Shown here piece after piece: positions 1 to 10,853 of a DNA stretch of 64,000 nucleotides (positions are counted from its first letter, which is position 1; the number at the start of each line of letters is the position of its first letter). Source of the stretch: Neoarius graeffei (Eukaryota > Chordata > Actinopteri > Siluriformes > Ariidae); the NCBI RefSeq assembly GCF_027579695.1, contig NC_083587.1:53206021-53270020 (forward strand), in the 5' to 3' direction. Below the pieces are notes generated by a model. It was not told the DNA's origin, did no database searches, and was given only the letters and a program-made list of their open reading frames with translations. Position numbers and translations under genes: made by a program.

Positions 1-42
1 CTTTGGGCAAATTTTAGTTTGATGGGACAATTTAGTTTTTAA

Positions 43-491
43 AGGAACAGTCCACCGTACTTCCATAATGAAATATGCTCTTATCTGAATTCTTCTGCGC
101 GCTTCGGCAGCGCATTGATACGGAGCTCAGATATCAATGCGCTGCCGAAGCGCGCAGAAGGTGTTAGTACGCCTGTCATTATAGTGCGGACTTTCCATAG
201 CATAGAAGATCGCTACGTTTCAATTTGTGTAACTGAACTTGTTTCAGATCACTGGTCATATAAACCTATGTAAACAGGAAAAACGCGGAAGAGTTTGGTC
301 GCATCTAACTACAGCCCCAAAAAAATACCATTGGCCATGCTGAGCCTAGCTACATTGCTAACAGGAGTGACAGCGCGTCTGACTGCGTCTGACTGACTGG
401 GAGGTCGCGCAAAGCTCGGAGAGGTACGGAGCAGCTCGTCTCAATTCAGATAAGAGCATATTTCATTATGGAAGTACGGTGGACTGTTCCT
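43..491. mobile_element. TTAA-flanked MITE (piggyBac/Kolobok-type ends)
   Basis: TTAA occurs at 39-42 and 92 bp short of 590 at 492-495. Just inside, the ends AGGAACAGTCCACCGTAC and its reverse complement form inverted repeats of about 50 bp. The interior holds a second perfect hairpin at about 91-160 (CTTCTGCGCGCTTCGGCAG arms). There is no coding capacity. TTAA duplications are typical of piggyBac and Kolobok elements; which one applies is not decidable here. Confidence 0.75.
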
Positions 492-526
492 TTAAGCTCA
501 TGGATAAATTCCCATACCAAACAATA

Positions 527-856
527 TTACAATACTGCACGATGCTCATTATCACAGAAGTAAAAAAAAAAAAAAAGAAGAATCTGTCTGCTCGCTACAA
601 ATGATCGAAGACGACGAAGAAAGTAAATTCTTTGCTTTGTTCTTTTGCAAACGTATTCTATGTGGTCCTTCCAGGACAGCAAGTGATCTACCCATACTCC
701 TAAGTATTTATAGGACGTTACCTGTTTAATTTCTTCAGTGTGAATAACAATAGGACTTTTATGTGAGTCAGGTGGGGCCCCAAAGACGATTTCTTCAGGT
801 TTTTTTGTATTTATCTCAAGAGCATTGTCATCACTCCACTCAACAACTTTAGTCAC
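527..856 (-). pseudogene. Non-LTR retrotransposon RT C-terminal fragment
   Basis: A 109-codon open fragment carries the block that follows the RT active site in LINE proteins: SYKYLGVWVDHLLSW, then a DHI..V..R...R...LRRLR stretch. The fragment is isolated, with no endonuclease or YADD upstream, and runs into a poly(A/T) tract at about 561-575, so it is a dead 5'-truncated piece. Clade (Rex1-like or L2-like) is not determined. Confidence 0.6.
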
Positions 857-917
857 ACCATGTTGGTATAGTTCAGGAGCAGTTGAGTTATTTAGGATTA
901 ATTAGTTAATAGGATAT

Positions 918-1053
918 ATTAGTTCAATCCTACAAAAGAGCTACTGTAGCACAAACTGCTGAAAAAGTTAATGCTGGCTAAAACAGAAAGGTGTCAACAT
1001 TAACTTTTTTTCAGCAGTGTGTGCTACAGTAGCTCTTCTGTAGGATTGGACCA
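918..1053. repeat. Hairpin MITE
   Basis: The two arms (about 920-975 and 998-1052) are near-perfect reverse complements, containing GAGCTACTGTAGCACA and TGTGCTACAGTAGCTC, around a short loop. There is no ORF. It looks like a miniature foldback DNA element. Confidence 0.65.
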
Positions 1054-1059
1054 TATGTG

Positions 1060-1378
1060 CTAGCCTTCGACACCCATGACCCTGTCACCAGTTCACCGGT
1101 TGTCCTTCCTTGGACCACTTTTGTTCGGTACTAACCACTGAATACCAGGAACACCGCACAAGATGTGCCATTTTGGAGATGCTCAAACCCAGTCATCTAG
1201 CCATCACAATTTGGCCCTTGTCGAAGTCGTTCAGATCCTTACACTTGCGCGTTTTTTCCTGAACCCAACGCATCAACTTCAAGAACTGACTGTTCTCTTG
1301 ACACTGTTATGAGATAATCATTGTTATTCACGTCACTTGTCAGTGGTCATCATGTTACGGCTGATCAGTGTATACAGA
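1060..1378 (-). mobile_element. Tc1/mariner-like end fragment
   Basis: The right end reads GACCACTGACA on the minus strand after a TA-rich terminus (TACACTGATCAGCC on the minus strand near 1360-1378), a terminal sequence I recognise from a common fish Tc1/mariner family. The transposase region is degraded, with no usable ORF. The left terminus is not visible. Confidence 0.4.
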
Positions 1379-1385
1379 AAAAGAA

Positions 1386-1757
1386 GAAACTTTTATTTGT
1401 CACATGCACACTTCAAGCGCAGTGAAATTCATACTCTGCATTTAACCCATCTGAAGCAGTGAACACACGTGCATACACACCCAGAGCAGTGGGCAGCCAC
1501 ACTAGAGCGGGGGAGCGGGGAGCAGTCAGGGGTTAGGTACCTTGCTCAAGGGCACTTCAGCCCAAAGCCGCCCCACGTTAACCTAACCTGCATGTCTTTG
1601 GACTGTGGGGGAAACCGGAGCACCCAGAGGAAACCCACGCAGACACAGGGAGAACATGCAAACTCCACACAGAAAGGCCCTCGCCAGCCGCTGGGTTCGA
1701 ACCCGGAACCTTATTGCTGTGAGGCGACAGAGCTAACCACTACACCACCGTGCCGCC
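1386..1757 (-). mobile_element. V-SINE (tRNA-derived), long-tail variant
   Basis: On the minus strand it opens GGCGGCACGGTGGTGTAG, has a B-box-like GGTTCGAACCC, then the strongly conserved V-SINE core (GGAGTTTGCATGTTCTCCC to CCAAAGACATGCAGG), and ends in a tail unlike the other copies here (CTCAAGGGCACTTC region and a T-rich end at 1386-1400). Two tail types therefore coexist in the window. Non-autonomous; moved by a partner LINE. Confidence 0.8.
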
Positions 1758-1977
1758 ATACAGTATAAGGATGTGATTCTTTTGTACAATTAATTCAGAA
1801 TTTCTTTAAATATCACCTTGATATTTTGGAGACTGTTATCATACCGTGCCAATTTCAAACCATAACAAGGGTGTTACTGTAACTAGGTCACACTGTGAAG
1901 GCTCTTTGGGAAGCTCCTGTAAGAGGATTAAGATTCTCTGGCTGCAGCATCACAGGCAGTAACTTCAGGGTGACTAA

Positions 1978-3234
1978 GGCCCTGTCCACACGGCAACGGA
2001 TTCAGATGAATCTGATAAAATTGTTTATCGTTTCGGCCTGGCGTCCACATGGCACCGGCGTTTTGGGTGCCCCAAAACGAAATCTTTTGAGAACGGGTTC
2101 CAGAGTGGAAAAATCTGGCAACGGCGCCGTTGCGAAGTCGTCTGGATGAGTAGAACGGATTTGTTTACGATGACGTCACAACCACATGACAATCCCGCCA
2201 GCAAAAATAGGGGAAAAAAAAGTAGCGATCTCACTTCTTCAGATGTTGGTTTAAGTCCGACAATACATTCCTCAAAAAGGGCGTAGAAGAACAAAGTAAT
2301 CCATCAACGTGTAGCATTCAATTTATTCCGGACCATTAAAGAATTCTGGAGGATTTATTTAGCTTTTGCCATAGGAAGATCTATATGTGTGTGTACATAC
2401 ATCATGGCATGGGAAACCACAACAGCTTGTGCCAATTACAGTGGCCCCATTGTACCGAATCTGCATGTCTTTAAACTGTGGGGGAAACCGGAGCACCCGG
2501 AGGAAACCCACGCAGACACGGGGAGAACATGCAAACTCCACACAGAAAGGCCCCTGTCGGCCGTGAGGTTCGAACCCGGAACCTTCTTGCTGTGAGGCGA
2601 CAGTGCTAACCACTACACCACCGTGCCGCCCTCACGGATCTCAGAATGTTGGCGTACCGGCTTCCATCTACCCCCGTTCATTCCTCCCTCTCTCTCTCTC
2701 TCTCTCTCTCTCATCTACCCCGTTCATTCCTCTTTCCGCGTCTCCATTCAAAAAACGAGCACGTGATTTAAAGGGACTATATCCATAGGACAGGGAGTGA
2801 GAAGGTGTGCGCGTGTGACAGTGACAGGGAAGAACCTAGGCTCATGCTCGTCCTCAATTTCTCTTAAAGTGAAGGCAGAAGAACGTTCAGCGCCTGGCCA
2901 GGCTTTCTATGTATTAATTTACATAGACGTTTTAATATGAAATATAAATGTCTTAGACAATAGATACTATTTTACGCTACTGATTAATAATCAAAACTTT
3001 ATGTGGCTGATGCTACAGAAGAAGGGGTTTATGCGCATGCGTCTACTTCTTCTATTGTTCTGGTGTCTCCGATGGGACCGTCTTACAGCGCACCTAGAGG
3101 TGTGGCATGAGTATTGCATCGCTTTCAGCAAGCGTTGCGTTGCCATATGTACCTGATATTTTACTGATCCGTTGCCCATGTGGACGCGATATTTTAAAAA
3201 AAAATCTCGTTGCCGTTGCCGTGTGGATGTAGCC
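1978..3234. mobile_element. Harbinger-like TIR element, copy 1
   Basis: The ends GGCCCTGTCCACACGGCAACGG and (reverse) GGCTACATCCACACGGCAACGG are inverted repeats, flanked on both sides by TAA (1975-1977 and 3235-3237). A 3-bp TWA duplication is the PIF/Harbinger hallmark. Copy 2 at 20597-21621 has the same ends and the same TAA duplication. This copy is interrupted by a SINE core at about 2450-2632 and a CT microsatellite at 2690-2714. No transposase is recognisable. Confidence 0.7.
2450..2632 (-). mobile_element. V-SINE, 3'-truncated, nested
   Basis: It keeps the tRNA-like head (GGCGGCACGGTGGTGTAG on the minus strand at about 2615-2632) and the conserved core, but the LINE-like tail is missing. 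It lies inside the Harbinger-like element. Confidence 0.75.
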
Positions 3235-4450
3235 TAATATTTCAGCCTTTATCCTTCTCTCGCTTCCATTTTAGGTCAATTTCCAAGTATATTAACAGTG
3301 CAAGAAGATACACTTACAATCCACTGCATTTGTATGTTATGAAGTAGGGAAAATAAGCCAGGGCAAAACAATTCCCAAAATGAAAAAGCGTCATCTCTCA
3401 GGAAGGAACTCTAAAAGAATTAAACACCTCCTGGACCTGTCAAAAGAGAGAGACAGAAATTGATTGATTGATTTTATTTAGGTTTTCCACATGTACATTT
3501 ACAATAAAGTACACATTTAATTATTGTAAAGACATGTAAAAAAACCGAGGATGACACAAAAAAGTCTAATAAAATGACTTATTTCCATTGTGGTCCTCAT
3601 AAAAAAATTACAAAATGGTGACATGATAGAGGACAAAAATTACAAAAATGTATAATTAAACAAAGTGTATAAAAATACCATTAATAATATTAATAAATAA
3701 ATTTAAGAAATATAACTATCACATTTTATATCACAAAATATCACAATCGTTATCACAGAAATTGAATAACAATTTACAAACATATTAAAAGTACATGAGA
3801 GAGTCCATTTTTAATGATTCTAATAAAAACCTTTTGACTTGTTTCTTAAACGTTTGTTTATTGGTGAGCGTTTGAAAAACATGAAAAAATGAAAACAGAG
3901 CATGAAAAACAGAGTTAATGTTAGGTCAGAATAATGAGCAACATTATTATCTATTTTTATTTCACAATAAACTAAAGTTATCTCGTACATTTTAACAAGT
4001 AGAAGGAGTGATGTTACTTCAAACATTCATATAGCCACAACCATGGCTGAATCCCAAATAGCCGACTATGAGTTGTATAGGGCCCTGTGTAGGGATCAGG
4101 ACTTGTTGTTTCATCCCCTATCTAGTTCACTTATACAGGGAACATGGAGACATTTGGGATTCAGCTCACGCGTACAGGCTAAAGAACTACAAGCTACATG
4201 GCTAACTACTAATGGCTCATACGGTAAATCAAAATAACACTTTTCCTAGGAACAAACATCTCCTTAATAACTTAATAAATGTGTTTAAGAAATTATTATA
4301 CATTCAAAACTTAATAAATTAATACGTTACCGCTGAGGTTTCTTAATGAAACGTCTTCTCGTAGAGACGGGTTTCACATTGAAAAGATTCCGGACTTCAA
4401 CAAAAGAGCACAATAAAGCGTTCCGGGCTTTCCCTTGTTGGTCCAACTTG
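3235..4450. other. AT-rich interspersed sequence, no gene
   Basis: 3440-4030 is AT-rich; on the minus strand a 68-codon open frame (3820-4026) has the look of a LINE 3' end but no diagnostic motif. A 64-codon frame at 4043-4237 on the plus strand is unrecognised. Nothing else is supported. Confidence 0.3.
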
Positions 4451-4468
4451 TAGTTCTTCTCCTCTTCT

Positions 4469-4473
4469 CTTTT

Positions 4474-4517
<44 letters not shown>

Positions 4518-4521
4518 TTTA
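4469..4521. repeat. (CTTT)n microsatellite
   Basis: About twelve uninterrupted TTTC units, followed by a short TAGTT-type tract at 4550-4577. Confidence 0.95.
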
Positions 4522-4539
4522 ATGGCAGACGGATGGGAT

Positions 4540-4706
4540 CCATAATTTATGTTTTAGTTTAGTTTAGTTTAGTTTGTTTGTTTTTATTGTTATTCATTTA
4601 TTTATTTTTGTCTACTGTTTACTGTTGAGGTGTACAGCACTTTGGAAACCCTGTGTTTGTTAAAATTGTGCTATATAAATAAAGTGGATTGGATTGGATT
4701 TTAGTT
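4540..4706 (+). mobile_element. LINE 3' tail with short tandem end
   Basis: It contains TGTGCTATATAAATAAAG followed by three TGGAT units, a typical fish LINE 3' terminus ending in a short tandem repeat. No coding sequence remains. Confidence 0.45.
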
Positions 4707-4829
4707 TAGTTTATTTGACCATAATATTAAGAAAAAAAAGAAAGAAAGAAAGCACAACTTTATTCATCACACTTCCTCTCTGCATTTAACCCATCTGAAG
4801 CAGTGAACACACACATATTGAGTACTGCT

Positions 4830-5535
4830 TCATAAATTGGTCATTAACTAGTTTAAGTACAGCAACACTTAAACCAATAGAATTGCTTTTTTAAAAAGCT
4901 ATAAAAATATTTGATAAGAAAGCATTATCATTTCATTATTGTGATATTTTTAAAAAACACAATCTTTTGAGTTTTGAGAATTTTAAGAATTATAAGTATG
5001 CATGTTTTATATATAGAGCCTTATATGGGCTTGCTCCACCTCCATTAAATGAATTTTTAAGAGTTGATGGTGGCATTACAAGGGCTTCAAAAAAATGTGA
5101 CTGTATAATACCATTCAGACATACTACTTTTGGGCAAACTGTACTATCTGTAAAGGGTTGCAAATTTTGGAACAGCTTACCACTTACATTAAGGGAGTAC
5201 CCTACATACCACCAATTTAAAGTCCATGTCAAATTATGGCTGATGGTAAACCAGAACTGCACTCATTTTTAATATGTCATATATCTGATACAGTTTTTTC
5301 TTTCTTTTTAATTGTTGTTTTTGTCCTGTTTTGTTTTTTATGTTGTGCATTGTGGTATTGTTATTTTTTGGTTTTGTTTTAGTAAATGTTTAGTTGTAAT
5401 GTGCGTCTGTAGATAGGCTATTTTTTGTCACCTGCCTAGGGACAACAAATGAAAATTAGCAGTTATTCTAATTCCGACGTCTTTACACGATGTATTTATA
5501 CTAATGTTCATTAAGATGTAATGTCCCTATCAAAT
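4830..5535 (+). pseudogene. L2-type LINE, C-terminal fragment
   Basis: The frame at 4967-5272 (101 codons) reads YRALYGLAPPPLNEF, then FGQTVLSVKGCKFWNSLP and a short terminal block. The order Y..LHGLAPP, then FWNSLP, is the C-terminus of L2/Rex-type reverse transcriptase proteins. It is followed by an untranslated tail to about 5530. The 5' part is missing. Confidence 0.7.
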
Positions 5536-5672
5536 AAACCAAATAAACCAAACATGCGAGCAATGAGCACACACATATACCCAGAGCAGTGGGCAGCCAT
5601 GCTAACAGCGCCCAGGGAGCAGTTGGGAGTTAGGTGCCCCGCTCAAGGGCACCTCAGCCCAAGGCCGTCCTA

Positions 5673-7277
5673 CAACCCCAATTCCAAAAAAGTTGGGACA
5701 AAGTACAAATTGTAAATAAAAACGGAATGCAATAATTTACAAATCTCAAAAACTGATATTGTATTCACAATAGAACATAGACAACATATCAAATGTCGAA
5801 AGTGAGACATTTTAAAATTTCATGCCAAATATTGGCTCATTTGAAATTTCATGACAGCAACACATCTCAAAAAAGTTGGGACAGGGGCAATAAGAAGCTG
5901 GAAAAGTTAAAGGTACAAAAAAGGAACAGCTGGAGGACCAAATTGCAACTCATTAGGTCAATTGGCAATAGGTCATTAACATGACTGGGTATAAAAAGAG
6001 CATCTTGGAGTGGCAGCGGCTCTCAGAAGTAAAGATGGGAAGAGGATCACCAATCCCCCTAATTCTGCGCCGACAAATAGTGGAGCAATATCAGAAAGGA
6101 GTTCGACAGTGTAAAATTGCAGAGAGTTTGAACATATCATCATCTACAGTGCATAATATCATCAAAAGATTCAGAGAATCTGGAAGACTCTCTGTGCGTA
6201 AGGGTCAAGGCCGGAAAACCATACTGGGTGCCCGTGATCTTCGGGCCCTTAGACAGCACTGCATCACATACAGGCATGCTTCTGTACTGGAAATCACAAA
6301 ATGGGCTCAGGAATATTTCCAGAGAACATTATCTGTGAACACAATTCACCGTGCCATCCGCCATTGCCAGCTAAAACTCTATAGTTCAAAGAAGAAGCCG
6401 TATCTAAACATGATCCAGAAGCTCAGACGTCTTCTCTGGGCCAAGGCTCATTTAAAATGGACTGTGGCAAAGTGGAAAACTGTTCTGTGGTCAGACGAAT
6501 CAAAATGTGAAGTTCTTTATGGAAATCAGGGACGCTGTGTCATTCGGACTAAAGAGGAGAAGGACGACCCAAGTTGTTATCGGCGCTCAGTTCAGAAGCC
6601 TGCATCTCTGATGGTATGGGGTTGCATTAGTGCGTGTGGCATGGGCAGCTTACACATCCGGAAAGACACCATCAATGCTGAAAGGTATATCCAGGTTCTA
6701 GAGCAACATATGCTCCCATCCAGACGACGTCTCTTTCAGGGAAGACCTTGCATTTTCCAACATGACAATGCTAAACCACATACTGCATCAATTACAGCAT
6801 CATGGCTGCGTAGAAGAAGGGTCCGGGTACTGAACTGGCCAGCCTGCAGTCCAGATCTTTCACCCATAGAAAACATTTGGCGCATCATAAAATGGAAGAT
6901 ACGACAAAAAAGACCTAAGACAGTTGAGCAACTAGAATCCTACATTAGACAAGAATGGGTTAACATTCCTATCCCTAAACTTGAGCAACTTGTCTCCTCA
7001 GTCCCCAGACATTTACAGACTGTTCTAAAGAGAAAAGGGGATGTCTCACAGTGGTAAACATGGCCTTGTCCCAACTTTTTTGAGATGTGTTGTTGTCATG
7101 AAATTTAAAATCACCTAATTTTTCTCTTTAAATGATACATTTTCTCACTTTAAACATTTGATATGTCATCTATGTTCTATTCTGAATAAAATATGGAATT
7201 TTGAAACTTCCACATCATTGCATTCCGTTTTTATTTACAATTTTTACTTTGTCCCAACTTTTTTGGAATTGGGGTTG
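5673..7277 (+). mobile_element. Complete Tc1-like transposon
   Basis: Both ends read CAACCCCAATTCCAAAAAAG inward and are flanked by TA (5671-5672, 7278-7279). Each inverted repeat is about 210 bp and carries two copies of an AAAAAAGTTGGGACA direct repeat (about 5686 and 5868; mirrored near 7068 and 7250), the IR/DR arrangement of Sleeping Beauty-type Tc1 elements. The transposase frame is unbroken, so the element is structurally complete. Confidence 0.95.
6035..7057 (+). CDS. Tc1-family DD34E transposase, intact
   Basis: A 340-residue protein of normal Tc1 length. I chose the ATG at 6035 rather than the in-frame one at 5981 because MGRG... gives the usual start and the usual 340 residues. 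The N-terminus (about 1-120) is a paired-like double helix-turn-helix DNA-binding region with an RKGQGRKT hinge. The catalytic triad is visible: D154 in WSDES, D244 in FQHDNAKPH and E279 in SPIENIW, with 34 residues between the last two. No stop or frameshift is present. The nuclear protein would bind the inverted-repeat direct repeats and cut at TA. Whether this copy is active cannot be told from sequence alone. Confidence 0.93.
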   Translation: MGRGSPIPLILRRQIVEQYQKGVRQCKIAESLNISSSTVHNIIKRFRESGRLSVRKGQGRKTILGARDLRALRQHCITYRHASVLEITKWAQEYFQRTLSVNTIHRAIRHCQLKLYSSKKKPYLNMIQKLRRLLWAKAHLKWTVAKWKTVLWSDESKCEVLYGNQGRCVIRTKEEKDDPSCYRRSVQKPASLMVWGCISACGMGSLHIRKDTINAERYIQVLEQHMLPSRRRLFQGRPCIFQHDNAKPHTASITASWLRRRRVRVLNWPACSPDLSPIENIWRIIKWKIRQKRPKTVEQLESYIRQEWVNIPIPKLEQLVSSVPRHLQTVLKRKGDVSQW

Positions 7278-7760
7278 TATATTAACCTAACCGCATGTCT
7301 TTGGACTGTGGGGGAAACCGGAGCACCCAAAGGAAACCCACGCAGACACGGGGAGAACATGCAAACGCCACACAGAAAGGCCCTCGTCGGCCGCTGGGTT
7401 CGAAACCAGAACCTTCTTGCTGTGAGGCGACCATGCTAACCACTACAACACCATGCCGCCCAAAAATTACAACAACGCAATTCATGTGAAAGCATATATA
7501 GTTTGCAATGAATCATGTATGTTCTGGTCAGGAGACCCCTACATGGGCCTCATAAAAGCCACTGCAGTAGGGACCACCTTTACAATATATATTAAATGTT
7601 ATGTACACCTTCATTTAACACTTGAATCAACACTGTTAATTTTGACAAATATACATGACCTACTTGTAACTTTAACAGTAAACATAGTAAGTATACAAAA
7701 AAATAAGAAAATATATTCAATATAAAGAAAGAAAAATTAAATTAGATAAACATCCATCCA

Positions 7761-8126
7761 GGCGGCACGGTGGTGTAGTGGTTAGCGCTGTCGCCTCACA
7801 GCAAGAAGGTCCTGGGTTCGAGCCCCGGGGCCGGCGAGGGCCTTTCTGTGTGGAGTTTGCATGTTCTCCCCGTGTCCGCGTGGGTGTGCTCCGGTTTTCC
7901 CCCACAGTCCAAAGACATGCAGGTTAGGTTAACTGGTGACTCTAAATTGACCGTAGGTGTGAATGTGAGTGTGAATGGTTGTCTGTGTCTATGTGTCAGT
8001 CCTGTGATGACCTGGCGACTTGTCCAGGGTGTACCCCGCCTCTCACCCATAGTCAGCTGGGATAGGCTCCAGCTTGCCTGCGACCCTGTAGAAGGATAAA
8101 GCGGCTAGAGATAATGAGATGAGATG
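7761..8126 (+). mobile_element. V-SINE (Mermaid/DANA-type), full length
   Basis: Complete copy: GGCGGCACGGTGGTGTAGTG head with B-box GGTTCGAGCCCC, core, then the tail that ends GATAATGAGATGAG. A 12-bp target duplication AAACATCCATCC flanks it (7748-7759 and 8127-8138). Confidence 0.92.
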
Positions 8127-8138
8127 AAACATCCATCC

Positions 8139-8494
8139 GTTATCTGTAGCCGCTTCTCCTGTACAGCGTTGCGGGCAAGCTGGAGCCTATCCCAGCTGAC
8201 TATGGGTGAGAGGCGGGGTACACCCTGGACAAGTCGCCAGGTCATCACAGGGCTAACACATAGAGACAAACAACCATTCACACTCACATTCACACCTACG
8301 GTCAATTTAGAGTCACCAGTTAACCTAACCTGCATGTCTTTGGACTGTGGGGGAAACCGGAGCACCCGGAGGAAACCGACGCAGACACGAGGAGACAAAC
8401 TCCACACAGAAAGGCCCTCGTCGGCCACGGAGCTCGAACCCAGGATCTTCTTGCTGTGAGGTGACAGTGCTAACCACTACACCACTGTGCCGCC
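8139..8494 (-). mobile_element. V-SINE, full length, inverted to its neighbour
   Basis: It begins immediately after the target duplication of the preceding copy and runs in the opposite direction. Together they form an inverted pair of about 350 bp arms. Confidence 0.9.
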
Positions 8495-9157
8495 CTGTAT
8501 AGATCATAATATAAAAAAGAATAATCATATTTTTTATGAAGCCAGATGGCCAGACATCACAGCAGTACAATGAACATCATGCTGCATTAAAACAGATGTA
8601 ATGATCTCAGAAAAATAACACTTAGAGATTTTCTTTCAAATTTACATCATTTACAAACATAGCAGTTTAATATTTCACAATGTTTCTTGTATGTTACTAT
8701 CATGTAATTTTTTGCATAATTAGCAAAATCTTAGCGGTCATGAGTATAAACTTTATCTTTAATCACATCAGGGGTTTCATTTATGATTTTGGGTAAATGT
8801 AATATTTATCCTTCTTTCTGTGAATTTGTTTTCAGTTCTCTCCAAAAATAAATTGAGATTACTCCTGGTAAAATACCCATGTACCCATGTATAAAATGTT
8901 TCATTTTCCGCCATCGACTGAACTTTACGAACTTAAACAACTAATCTAATAAATATTGTGTTTTGACACAATAAAATAAATTTGTCAAATCCTTCCCTAC
9001 ATGCGGATTCAATAACTAAGCTTTTATAACTTTTTATAACTATTTAATAAACAGCAAACACATGAATCAAAGTACATTTCATTAGAATTCAAACTAAATC
9101 CTACTAATTCCACACTTTTAGCATATGTAATTACATAATTTAATTTACATTCCTTAT

Positions 9158-9160
<3 letters not shown>
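8495..9160. other. AT-rich spacer
   Basis: No ORF of note and no recognisable repeat family. Confidence 0.5.

Positions 9161-9203
<43 letters not shown>
9161..9203. repeat. (TA)n microsatellite
   Basis: An uninterrupted TA tract that abuts the start of the L2 LINE fragment. Confidence 0.95.
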
Positions 9204-9206
<3 letters not shown>

Positions 9207-9458
9207 TCAAACTACAGACCAATAGCAATACTTCCTGTTATGTCCAAGCTGCTTGAAAAAGCCCTATATAATCAGTTAAGCTCCTATCTTGAAACAGGCA
9301 ATTGGCTTAGTGATTGTCAATATGGATTCCGTGCCAATCGGTCAACTACATTGGCTTTACTGTTTTTCACTGAACAAATACGTGACTCTCTTAACAAAGG
9401 CCATATCACTGGAGCTATTTTTATTGATTTTCGTAAAGCTTTTGATACTGTGAATCAT
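9204..9458 (+). pseudogene. L2-type LINE reverse transcriptase, piece 1
   Basis: This encodes NYRPIAILPVMSKLLEKAL, YGFRANRST and the RT motif A FIDFRKAFDTVNH. The reading frame stops where a SINE has inserted. Pieces 2-4 (9838, 10653, 12729) continue the same protein in order, so this is one LINE copy broken by later insertions. Confidence 0.85.
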
Positions 9459-9825
9459 CTCATCTCATTATCTCTAGCCGCTTTATCCTGTTCTACAGGG
9501 TCGCAGGCAAGCTGGAGCCTATCCCAGCTGACTACAGGCGAAAGGCGGGGTACACCCTGGACAAGTCACCAGGTCATCACAGGGCTGACACATAGACACA
9601 GACAACCATTCACACTCACACCTACGCTCAATTTAGAGTCACCAGTTAACCTAACCTGCATGTCTTTGGACTGTGGGGGAAACCGGAGCACCCGGAGGAA
9701 ACCCACGTGGACACGGGGAGAACATGCAAACTCTGCACAGAAAGGCCCTCGCCGGCCACGGGGCTCGAACCCGGACCTTCTTGCTGTGAGGCGACAGCGC
9801 TAACCACTACACCACCGTGCCGCCC
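9459..9825 (-). mobile_element. V-SINE inserted in the L2 LINE
   Basis: Full-length copy on the minus strand with a 12-bp duplication ACTGTGAATCAT on both sides (9447-9458, 9826-9837), splitting the RT between motif A and the following helix. Confidence 0.92.
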
Positions 9826-9837
9826 ACTGTGAATCAT

Positions 9838-10079
9838 GAAATTTAATTAAAAAATCTTCTCTCTTTTCATTTGTCTTCTGCTGTAATCGAAATGTTTTCA
9901 TCCTTCTTGAAAAACAGGTCACAAGCTGTTAAAATTAATTGTGTAACATCTCAACCTTCAGCTTGTGAAATGGGTGTGCCACAAGGGAGTATTCTTGGAC
10001 CACTGCTTTTTCTTTTATATATAAATGACTTACCTCAAGTATGTAATTATTCAAAATGTCTACTGTATGCCGACGATAC
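9838..10079 (+). pseudogene. L2-type LINE reverse transcriptase, piece 2
   Basis: It carries [20 protein letters not shown] (motif B region) and the catalytic LLYADDT (motif C). It is cut one residue after YADD by a solo LTR. Confidence 0.88.
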
Positions 10080-10647
10080 TGTTAGGACTGGGACTGTTTT
10101 GGCCTCTAGAGGCCACTGTTATTTCCTTTTCTAGTTATGTTTGTTTTGGCCTCTAGAGGTCACCACTGTGTTCTGTGTTTTGTTTTTGTCTTATTGCCTG
10201 TTTCCTGCCCCGCCCTGTCCTTAATTAGTTTGTGTATTTATACCCCTGAGTTCAGTCCTCTTGTCACGGAGCCTTCGTGCTGTTATGTTTAGCTCCAGTT
10301 TCCTCTGTACTGTGTTCCTTGTCTTTTTGGTTTTGCACTTTGCTTTGCTTTTTGGACTTTTTTACCTAGTATTTACTGTTTTTTGGATCTTCTGAGCATT
10401 GGTATTTTTGCCTTTTCTTTTCTGTTTTTTTGGCTTTTGTACTTTGGATATTTCTTATTTTTCCCTTCATCTTCTGAGCGTTTTGGTTTATTTTCGTTGG
10501 ACTGTATATATTGTAAATAAACCTTTTGATAGTTTTCTACTTCCGCCTCACGCCTCTGCATTTGAGTCATCCCCCTGGTGGCCTAGTGGGGGTTTGCTGG
10601 ATTATCACACCAGTGAACCAGGTTCAAATCCCAGCAAAGCCCTAACA
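10080..10647 (+). mobile_element. Solo LTR
   Basis: Starts TGTTAGGACTGGGACTG and ends GCCCTAACA (TG...CA with a short inverted terminus), flanked by the 5-bp duplication GATAC (10075-10079, 10648-10652). AATAAA near 10516 fits an LTR polyadenylation signal. There is no internal region, so it is the product of LTR-LTR recombination. The family (Ty3/gypsy-like) is inferred from the 5-bp duplication only. Confidence 0.85.
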
Positions 10648-10652
10648 GATAC

Positions 10653-10853
10653 AGTTATGTTTCTCTCTGATTCAAATCCTGAGGTCATAAATATCAAACT
10701 ACCGGAATCATCTGACCTTCAGCTCTTACATAACTGGTTGGGGAGGAACCATCTAACTGTTAATGTAAATGAATGAAAACTGAATGCATGTACTTCCACA
10801 CCTCTAGAAAAAGGTTATCTTTTACTGCTCTCATCACCTTTGCAAACCAAGAT
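10653..10853 (+). pseudogene. L2-type LINE reverse transcriptase, piece 3
   Basis: Resumes directly after the solo LTR with VMFLSDSNPEVINIKL and LQLLHNWLGRNHLTVN, the thumb region after motif C. A stop (TGA) follows NVNE, so the copy had decayed. Confidence 0.8.

Larger units (their letters stand above)
5540..7457 (-). mobile_element. V-SINE interrupted by a Tc1 element
   Basis: The tail half lies at 5540-5672 and the core plus tRNA-like head at 7280-7457, with the GGCGGCATGG head on the minus strand. The pieces are separated exactly by the TA-flanked Tc1 element. It is of the same long-tail variant as the copy at 1386. Confidence 0.75.

Noticed and set aside
7761-7850. tRNA-like head (A and B boxes) as a tRNA gene
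   Set aside because: The same head recurs in all V-SINE copies attached to a SINE core, and no cloverleaf with a proper anticodon arm and acceptor stem closes.
8105-8459. Long open frames through the SINEs (GGNRSTRRKPT and VNLTCMSLDCG types) on both strands
   Set aside because: They repeat wherever a V-SINE occurs and follow its sequence, not a protein; no coding constraint is expected.
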